Positions 55,707-64,000 of a stretch of DNA of 64,000 nucleotides are shown here, piece after piece; positions within the stretch are counted from its first letter, which is position 1; every line of letters begins with the position of its first letter. Source of the stretch: Labyrinthula sp. Ha. Its lineage: Eukaryota; Sar; Bigyra; Labyrinthulida; Labyrinthulaceae. Location of the stretch: the NCBI GenBank assembly GCA_015227615.1, contig JAALGZ010000024.1, forward strand, positions 372,001 through 436,000. The letters run 5' to 3'. A program made the translations under genes and the position numbers. Below the pieces are notes generated by a model. The model was not told where the DNA came from. It did not search any database and saw nothing but the letters and a program-made list of their open reading frames with translations.

Positions 55707-56915
55707 ATGAATAATTACTTAAACTCAACAACTGCTACTGAAGCATTAATTATATTAATTCTTCTAATACTTATCCGCAAGTTTCCTAAAGCTACACTAC
55801 TTACTTTATCTATATTTAGCGCATACATTGTTTATTTTTTTAATGGATTATTTCCTTTTCTCCCTACTATTGAAAATTTTCATGAAACAAATATTGGAAG
55901 AAATTATGTAAAAGCTGATAAAATGAAAGGAGTTGTTTATACAAGAAATTATACTGCTGAACATCAGATAGAATGGAAAGATGGAGTAAATATTCCAAAT
56001 TTTAGTCATAGGCAGGTGTTGATTAAAGTCAAAGCAGCTGGAATAAATCCTGTGGATTATAAACTTAATTTTGCAACCTATCCTTTTATTCATTATTTTA
56101 AAGATTTTTTAAGTGGAAAAGACTTTTCTGGAGTTGTTATTGAAAAAGGTAATAGTAATGAATGTTCTCATCTATTCAAAGAACAAGAAGTTTATGGAAT
56201 GTCTTTTTTGGGAACCTTTGCTGAATATATTGTTACATATTGTGAATGGACATATCAAAAACCAGAAAAACTTTCTTTTGAACAAGCTGCTGGTATTCCT
56301 TCAGTTAGTTTAACTGCATTTTCTCATTTGGAACAAATTCCAGAAGGTTTTGAAGATAAGAATATTCTTGTTGTTGGAGGCTCAGGTGGATGTGGATTAT
56401 CAGTGTTACAATACTTAAAACAAGTACAAAATAAAGATAAAAGACTTGTTAGTATTAATTCAGTAAAAAATAATAATATTGTAAGAAAAATGGGGGCAAA
56501 AGAAGTATTGAATTATAATATAGAAAAAGATATGAAAGCTTTTGTAGAGGATAAAAGGAATGAAAATGTTTTTAGTGTTATTTATGGAGCAGTAAAATCA
56601 TACGAATATTTTGAATTTTTAACTCCTGTTTTAAGAACTGGTGCAATTTGGCTTCCTGTAGACATGCATGATAAAACAATGAAAACTATTTTTCAAACTT
56701 ATATTCCTTGGATGAATCCAAAAAAAGTTGTTATGAAAATGACAACGAGTTTTGGAAATATTGAGAGAATGAAACTTATGAATAGAATTTATGGAGATCC
56801 AGAGAATGTTATTATTCAAGAAGTTATTGATTTGAAAGATAATATTTCTTTATGGGAAGGGTTCTCAAAAATTAAATCTAGAACAAATGTAGGAAAAGTT
56901 GTCTTCAGACTTTAA
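55707..56915 (+). CDS. Membrane-anchored MDR-family quinone/NAD(P)H oxidoreductase (402 aa)
   Basis: Residues 12-53 form one or two hydrophobic segments (ALIILILLILIRKF, LLTLSIFSAYIVYFF) that should anchor the enzyme in a membrane. Residues 72-402 are a zinc-independent medium-chain dehydrogenase/reductase, closest in style to quinone oxidoreductases and RTN4IP1-like proteins: VLIKVKAAGINPVDYK (104-119), SGKDFSGVV (136-144), a shortened substrate lobe, AAGIPSVSLTAF (194-205) and the dinucleotide-binding ILVVGGSGGCG (220-230), then a C-terminal NVGKVVF strand. The catalytic-zinc Cys/His and structural four-Cys cluster of alcohol dehydrogenases are absent, as expected for this branch. The likely reaction is NADPH-dependent reduction of a quinone or enone. 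Few A/T-biased codons break the frame and no intron is seen. The 37-bp repeat stands just upstream. Confidence 0.88.
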   Translation: MNNYLNSTTATEALIILILLILIRKFPKATLLTLSIFSAYIVYFFNGLFPFLPTIENFHETNIGRNYVKADKMKGVVYTRNYTAEHQIEWKDGVNIPNFSHRQVLIKVKAAGINPVDYKLNFATYPFIHYFKDFLSGKDFSGVVIEKGNSNECSHLFKEQEVYGMSFLGTFAEYIVTYCEWTYQKPEKLSFEQAAGIPSVSLTAFSHLEQIPEGFEDKNILVVGGSGGCGLSVLQYLKQVQNKDKRLVSINSVKNNNIVRKMGAKEVLNYNIEKDMKAFVEDKRNENVFSVIYGAVKSYEYFEFLTPVLRTGAIWLPVDMHDKTMKTIFQTYIPWMNPKKVVMKMTTSFGNIERMKLMNRIYGDPENVIIQEVIDLKDNISLWEGFSKIKSRTNVGKVVFRL

Positions 56916-59900
56916 GGCTTTAAAACACTTTTTCAGTTCATGTTTTGAAAAAATGCTTTTTTATTTAAAATTCAATTAATAGAATAAAATCAAGAATGAG
57001 TTTAATAATATCAGAAGGCTTGAAATTGCTAAAAAAAAATACGAAGTAATTCAAACTATTTATGCAAAAACTTGGACAAGTTGAACTTCAAAAAAGATGT
57101 TCTTGCCAACTTTCCTGAAAACTGCTCTGCAACTGCAAACTGATAGAAAAATATAGAATTTTTCTTATATACCGAAGACAAAACTATAAGTTTTGGTTTT
57201 AGATTTGTAGGAGGTTCAGTCCACTCTTACGCCTTCTTTAACCGTTTTTATTTAATACTATACTCTATTAAGCATCAAATTAAAGCTTTGCCTTATATTA
57301 GCTCAAAACAAAAGTTATAAACTTCAACATATTAGTCTTGTCTTGGATTAAACCTCTTCCTGCACTAGACTTTTCTTTGAGCTAACCCTCGGTTTCTTTT
57401 TTAATATACTTGTTTACTATTCCCAATACCTATTACCTTAAAAAATCTATACTAGTAACTTTAAGGTTTTCTATTTACCTTGTATATATTTCTAGGATTC
57501 TCGGAATTTTCTACTTTTACACTTAGCTTTTAACTTTTTCCACTAATGTACAACCTTTTCTGTGCCAAAAAAGTATTCTGTGTATTTTAGTAATTTAATT
57601 GTTGACACAAGATCAATCTATCATATTTTGGATCGTATATATTATTTAGAACACTTTTGCTGATATTAAAGCCTAACCAATCTCTAGAGAGCTCAAGGGA
57701 TATAAGAGAACTAACCCTTAAAATGACTAGCATTGGAGAGATTATATAGACATATGCCTTCATCTTGGTATACCAGTCTAACACGTAGTTTTGTTCTGTT
57801 TGCATAGGTTAAGCGTAGCTTTAGTGGCCCTGATGGGCCCTCATATTTACTGAGGTGGTTAGCTTCAACTAACATGAAATGGTACTGGGGCACCCTGTAG
57901 ATGTGTCATGTTTAATATAATTAATTTGAACATTAAAGATCATCTTACGCAATATTATATGAACTAATTGCATTATCCAACAACAACCAGAGCTTACTGC
58001 AATCAACCAAAGTACTGTAAGTTCTCTATAAGTTGAAAATAATCCACTAAGATGAAACTTGATAAAATAAAATGTATAAGAAAGTGTTAGTAAGGGAATT
58101 AAGACCTTGGCAGTATGAAGAATAGCAAATCACGTTATATTGAGTTAACCTAGAAGCCAAGCACCAATAATCTATACGATTCAAGATTTACTTATACAAC
58201 CCAGGAACACCTATATAAATGAAGCATCTAATCTAAAATATAATAACAAACTCAAAGAGCCTCCAGGTTAGGGCAATTCCTCCATGTTTCAAAAATAAAC
58301 CTTTGCCATATCTACCCCATAAGAGACTATGCTACGTACAGTAACTGTTTTGTCCGCCAACTAGACAGCAGTCGACATCCGTGATATTCTTAAGCTCATA
58401 TCTCAATTCGTTCCTTGGGAATATTTTACTGGTATCTATGGTCCTGTTTTAGAGCATCTATGTTTCTTTACTTCGCATATGTATTGTATCTCAACCTTTT
58501 TTGTCATTTAAATTTATCCTTATATTAAACGATGGTTAACGGGAAGCTGTAATGGATTGATATTTTCATATGTGAAATACCTAATTAGAATCAAGATCTT
58601 CATAGACTTTGTCTGCAAGGCGGGGTTGTGCTTGTAGGAGAATCTACACGCAAGCATTAAAACAGGATGATTATCATAATTTATAACCAATAATCCCGAG
58701 AGATTATTGTGATGGACCACAATTACCTCTGCTCAAATTTCTAAAGTCATGTCGCGTGAATCTTGTACCATCCACAGACAGTACTGGGAATCTTCATCTT
58801 GTCCTGAATATTGATCATCTAAACAAACTCCAGAATCAGTGTCGTGACAGATAGGAATTAATATCACAAACTCAGTCTCGACATGGATTGAGGCTTGACT
58901 AAAAAGATATTCTACAGAACAAGTTTAAGTAGGGTTGTGGTTTAATATTAGATGATTGTTTCAGGCTACCATTTATCGGGGGATTTCAGATTATTGTTTC
59001 TTCCTATCACAGCCCAATTCTTACAGACCAAATGATCTGTAATATAGGGTCAGTTTCCTATAGGTTAAGTTGTTTCTAATAACAGGTTTAAGACAATAAC
59101 ACCTATTAGTTTTATTCTCCAATGTTTTTGACTCTTGTTTCTGGAGTAGTAAAATCGGAAACACTTGATAATAAGATGGTTCTGACTTTCTAAATGGACT
59201 CCGATATAACATAAGAACCATCTAAACATGTATTTTCTCACCAACATATACCCTTACTCGCTAAACTTAACTTATAACGATCTCGGTTGTTTTTCTTAAT
59301 ATTTTTCTAAATATGTTTTCAGATGCTTTGTGTAGTTAATCTTTGTTTCCGATTAAAAGGTATTAATCCCAAATATAGAGAATATGTTGAAATATTTAAA
59401 TAATTATATTTTTGTCACAGAAACATTATTGTATATTTTCTAACTATCAGAAAAATATATAGCAGCTACACCAGGCGACACGTTCTCATACCAGGAACAG
59501 ATAATTACGCCAAATATGGATATCAATCTTTAATTGAATAGTACCTAGTTCTCTCTTTTGTTTTCGGCGTATAATATCCCCATTATACTACAGGTAAAAT
59601 CTCACTAGCTGATAAAATGTTTATGCTTAATTGAGTATACACTGGTTATTCTTAACAGGGTTGCTCTTGGTGCTTAAATTTGCGACAATTAAGAAAAACA
59701 AGTAATAGCACTTTTGAGTTGTCAGAGTTTAGGTGGAAATATAGATGGGGTTTCCTTTTAAGATGATATTCTAAGAAAAGTCAAGTACTTAGTGATATTT
59801 TTCGATAGACCGGAATGCATAAATCTTTCAAAGAGATTATGTCACAAAGATTAATGCGATATATGTTGAACTGGCGACTTAGGAAAACACTTCTCTAATA

Positions 59901-62900
59901 AAGGTTACAGAGCCTATAAAAACATACCAAAATTATTTGCATCTTCTTCAAAATAGCACGATAAAATAAAAATTTTCTAAAGTCAAACCATTGCTGACAA
60001 GCTAGAGTGTCGGTATCAGAGAGCCATGTAGATAACTTTTCACATGCGTTTTTGTAAGAATGTAATTATTAGCTGTGACGTTTTATCTGTCATTGCGCTT
60101 ATTAATATGCAACATTAGTACAATGTTAAAGTTTAATTAAAACGTTTGTTTTTGCTTATCAAAACCGAAGAACTCCTTTTTATTGGCAATCACGATCTCG
60201 GTGAAAAAAAAACAGATTTCGGGTCCTCTATGTATTTCTCAGAAACTAATTTATGTACTCTAACTTCACAGGAGTCCCTTTCAAATAGCGATTAGTTTCT
60301 TAGTTTAAAATGTCATTCAAAGCTGAAGTTGCCCACATTCCTCATATGGATATATCCCCCGTACTTATAATTAATGGTTGCCCACAAGAGTAAAGAGTCA
60401 AGAAATAAAACAGTCGAAACCGAAGGAAGGTTTTACAGTAGAATATAAATAGCAACCAAATATGATATGATTTCTTATGGATGGCTCACGCTAACTGAAA
60501 GAAATATTTGATCGAGTTCTGTTTCCTTGAAGACCGCATGGACCAGCCTTACCTCATCGAACAGCTCTTGACACGAGAGTGAACTGTAATGTACACCAAA
60601 AGATATTATGGAAACATGCTAACATCTCAGAAAACCAAACTATGCAAGTATTAATATTAATTCATCTTGTTTTGAGCACTTCTTAGGGGTATTTACCTAG
60701 TTCATACTGTCTTCATGCTGTGTTTCAACACTGAAACCATCCCGTTTCTACGCAAATGATCTGACCATATTCTTTTAGTGTCATCTTCAAATTTTCTTCA
60801 TTTTTCATCATCTTAAGGTAAAGTATAGAGCTAACAATTTAATCAGAACCCCAGGGTACTAACACTTTCTCAGAACGCAAGACTCTTAACTCTTACTTTA
60901 AAAGCAAACAATAAACTTTTCAGGAACTATTGCTTGAGCTAACAATAGGCATCGAACTTTGCCATAGGTTACCATAGACTAACCTTCTCGTCTATGCAAA
61001 TGTCATCCTGTTTAGCACTCGAAGTAGATCGACCTAATAATGAAATAACCCTCGCTCATCGTAAAAAGCCTTGCATACTTTGACTGCCTTAGGGCTGATT
61101 AGCCTTTAGAACACAATCAGAAAATTACTGTATCAACCAAACAGTTACTAATCTATCATGTGAGTAATTCTGTAGGCACCCTTAACGTTCATATGGTTTT
61201 ACTGATGCTAGGACTTATTGTCTCCATTCGTATTATACACTTTCCTTGCACTCGGGACAAAAGTTTTCCTAACGGTTGCCTCTCATTTTATCCCGAATAC
61301 CATGGCCTGTTTCATGATTTGTATATACAAAAGATCAGGAATGCACCCCTTGAGTTCACATTGTGAGTAGCAATCAACCGCCTGTCTGCTGTACACTTCC
61401 CCATAACGGGGTGTTAATGACTCCACATGGATTAAGTAACAACTTTGGCCAAAAGAAAAATGCAACACCCAGGTTGCTCTGTTATACAGAGCCTACATGG
61501 CCATGTCATGAGAAGATTCTTAAATTCACTTAGGGTATTCTATTTCAGCAAAAAAAAATTAAGATAAGGGGTTTTCTTTTTGCAAACCTATTTTCTTAAC
61601 GTAGTGGCATTTTAGAAGTAAGCTAATCCCCTTGATAATAAGTGTATCTAGGGCAACCTGAAGAATATTTCTATATGCACTATCATATGAAAAGCTGATA
61701 TGGAATAGCAGAACTTATATATCTCTTCAACTTTGTTAGCGGAAATTGCTGTTATTATTCTGTTGAATTAAGATCATATAGAACAAAAAAATATTTCTTG
61801 GAACCTGTGGAACCAGAAAAAGCAGGGGCGGAGATTATGTAATGTTAAAGAAAATAATTCAATGGATAATTCTGTCGTTCCTGAATTATAATATTCTCTT
61901 GTGCTTACTTCTGCTTAGTTTGGTCGATCTCAGCCATCTTCAATCTGTGATAGGGGCGGTAAAACTGTATGGAATTACAGTAGAAGTTGAATTGAGTACT
62001 TTCAATTCAGATTTTCTCGGTTGCACCTTCATCAAGTATGCGCAAGTACCCAAGTGTTCTATTTCAAAGAGGACTTTCTTAGGGAAAGATAGTCTTTAAC
62101 AGAGTAGCTGTTTCAAAACAGTTATATTTTATTTTTTTTTACTACATCGAGTCTTTATTTACAAGTACTAATGATGCATCTTTTTCTGGATAGCATTGGG
62201 GACATAAACTTATACAAAACAGATTAGGGACTCAATCTATAAAAATTCTATACTGCTTTTGATATGGGTAGAACTATATGAATATTCATACGATGTTTCT
62301 AGCATTAGTTAGCTCTTTCTTTAAGATATTCTTATATTCTTAACTCTGTTCATTTGCTACAGAAAATGTAGAGGCTAGATCCAACATCCCAGCATAGATA
62401 ATTGAAATATTGATTTGTTTAACACAGTCTTTACATTATCATATATCTCCGAATAAAGCATGGAGGAGGAGATGTTTTTTGGACATGTTCTTGTATAAAA
62501 AGAAAGAAAACAAATAGTTAGCTAGATTTTTCTCAATTTAGTCGAAGTACATAATTGTATGGATAAATTAATGATCAATTTAAACAAAAACATAATAGTC
62601 AATTCTTTTCCTCAATGTGTGTGTGTTACGACTCTTCAAGGATAGATTGTAAACTAAATATAGAAAGACCATATGTTCTACTTTTTATTCTTTAACTTGA
62701 ATTATTTCTTATTGGGTTTAAGTTGATGACGTGTGGGTGAACTAAAGTCCAAATAAGCACATACTAGTGGGTTGTAATTATATTTTTAATTATATTTTCT
62801 ATAACCAATAATATTCATTCTGGATGAATTTTCAAATACACACGAAAAAAATAATAAGAGTTTATATTTTATTATTTATATTTACTATGTTTTTGGATTT

Positions 62901-63330
62901 ACTCTTAAATATTATTGTAAAATTTTCTATTATTTTTAGATTAATTACCGAAAATTCGGTAAATTATATAATTAAATATCAGATTTTAAATATATAATAA
63001 TATATCAGTTTTTTATTTACTATATTTATATATATTAAGAACTAGTTCTTATACTTCTTATACCATGGAATATAATATATATAAAATATTATATATATAT
63101 ATATACCATAATATTATTTCATTTTGTATTCGTTATATTTATGAGTTATGTCAAAATAACCATACGCACAATTTGTAAGTAAATGAGATATAAATACAGT
63201 AAATTATTAAAGGTAAGAAGAAAAGAAGAAACCACCCTTTCTTTATTATAATGACTCGTGCAATATCTATTTATTTCCGTTTTAGGTAAGAAAACAAAAC
63301 TAACCAAAACAGAACAAAAACAAAATAAAT
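56916..63330. other. 6.4-kb gene-poor region, ending in very AT-rich DNA
   Basis: No gene is supported. Candidates such as minus frames at 57587-57893 and a plus 85-codon frame with a hydrophobic start at 61842-62099 lack known motifs and support. From about 62760 to 63110 the DNA is extremely AT-rich with TA microsatellite runs near 63075-63105, followed by the A-rich leader of the hydrolase gene at 63331. Confidence 0.45.
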
Positions 63331-64000
63331 ATGAAACTTATATTCCTATTTCAACAAAGTTTGTTACTATTTTCTATAGTAAGAGCTCAATTTGAACTAT
63401 TCTCTGACTTAGAATATGGACCAGCTGAAAGAAATATACTTGACTTATATATCCCAAACGCAAATTCTTTTGAAGATCAACAACATCCACTTGTGTTATT
63501 TATTCATGGAGGAAGATGGCAAAGAGGAGATAAATCACAAATTCTTTTATATAATAGAATAAATGCAATGACTTCAAATGGACTTGCTGTAGCTTCTATG
63601 AACTGGCAATATTCATCTACAGCTATTTGGCCAGCACAATTAAATGATATAATTTCTGCTTTAGATTTTCTTTCAGAAGAAGAAAATGTAGATTTATATG
63701 GATTAGATATTACAAAAATATCACTTTGGGGACAAAGTTCAGGTGCACATATGGCACTTATGGGTTCTTTTAATGCAGAAGAAATGACAAGTTTAAATTT
63801 AAATATATCAGCTGTTATTTCTTGGTATGCACCAAGTGATTTATATCAAGTATATTCAGATCGACTTATAGATGAAGTTGAAGGAACAATATTTGATGCA
63901 GCTCCTGAAGAACAAGTATTAGGAGTTAATAGAACAATAGAAAATAAACAAATATTTGATGAAGCAAGTCCTTTATATATTATAAATAATACAGAAGTTG
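63331..64000 (+). CDS. Secreted alpha/beta-hydrolase (esterase, BD-FAE-like), partial at right edge
   Basis: From the ATG at 63331 the frame is open for 223 codons to the window end, so the C-terminal part with the expected catalytic His is missing. Residues 1-20 form a signal peptide (basic start, hydrophobic LIFLFQQSLLLFSIV, then RAQ), so secretion or entry to the endomembrane system is likely. The mature part begins with the family's YGPAERNILDLYIP strand. LFIHGGRW (57-64) carries the oxyanion-hole HGG. LWGQSSGAHMAL (132-143) has the nucleophile elbow G-x-S-x-G with Ser136. WYAPSDLY (165-172) and EASPLYIINN (211-220) are the usual following segments. This pattern fits the BD-FAE/carboxylesterase-like group that includes kynurenine formamidase relatives. 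The substrate cannot be deduced. An A-rich leader precedes the start, and no intron is seen so far. Confidence 0.88.
   Translation, partial: MKLIFLFQQSLLLFSIVRAQFELFSDLEYGPAERNILDLYIPNANSFEDQQHPLVLFIHGGRWQRGDKSQILLYNRINAMTSNGLAVASMNWQYSSTAIWPAQLNDIISALDFLSEEENVDLYGLDITKISLWGQSSGAHMALMGSFNAEEMTSLNLNISAVISWYAPSDLYQVYSDRLIDEVEGTIFDAAPEEQVLGVNRTIENKQIFDEASPLYIINNTEV

Noticed and set aside
57587-57893. Two overlapping minus frames as a broken gene
   Set aside because: Composition is unremarkable and neither frame continues the other convincingly.
61842-62099. 85-codon plus frame with a hydrophobic start, as a small membrane or secreted protein
   Set aside because: No homologous motif, no A-rich leader and no supporting context; chance ORFs of this size are expected in the 6.4-kb spacer.
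1-64000. CRISPR arrays, rRNA genes, telomeric repeats
   Set aside because: None of their repeat or sequence signatures was found; the window is eukaryotic nuclear DNA.

Overview
This window is nuclear DNA from an AT-rich microbial eukaryote whose lineage I cannot fix from sequence alone. The reasons are LRR-Roc-COR, PH-like, actin-related and nucleolar GTPase proteins, a gene cut by very short T-rich GT-AG introns, APE-type LINE remnants, and long gene-poor spacers. TAA, TAG and TGA all end clear genes, so the nuclear code looks standard. Most intact genes are single uninterrupted ORFs with A-rich leaders (A at -3 in those checked).

Layout. The left edge (1-1392, minus) is the N-terminal part of a protein with a TIR-like module. 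A gap of about 6.9 kb follows, holding a broken ORF pair (3.9-4.5 kb) and a LINE ORF1-like remnant (6.2-6.9 kb). At 8.3-11.9 kb a CPA2 cation/proton antiporter converges on a long coiled-coil protein. From 14.2 to 48.8 kb come four paralogues of an unrecognised PH-like family, in the order A(+), B(+), C(-), D(-). A pairs with D and B with C, so the block reads like an inverted duplication. A and D share a 633-bp tract with five differences by eye, which points to recent gene conversion. Inside the block lie a 375-codon divergent actin-like gene (22.7-23.9 kb), an LRR-Roc-COR (ROCO) gene (30.0-32.6 kb), a cluster of decayed LINE pieces (33.0-38.1 kb) and an unidentified decayed or spliced coding locus (38.3-39.8 kb). 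Further right are a Nug1/GNL3-type circularly permuted GTPase (51.9-53.1 kb), a membrane-anchored MDR-family oxidoreductase (55.7-56.9 kb) preceded by a 37-bp tandem repeat, and at the right edge the start of a secreted alpha/beta-hydrolase (63.3 kb onward).

The most informative result is the ROCO gene. Reading through stops on the minus strand shows seven introns of 28-31 nt, all phase 2 and none a multiple of three. They cut the N-terminal region so that each internal exon (72-105 nt) encodes about one leucine-rich repeat. Small-intron genes of this kind do not show as long ORFs, so others may remain unseen in the spacers. ROCO, PH-like, actin-like and TIR-like proteins would fit signalling and cytoskeletal roles, but no pathway linking them can be shown from this window.
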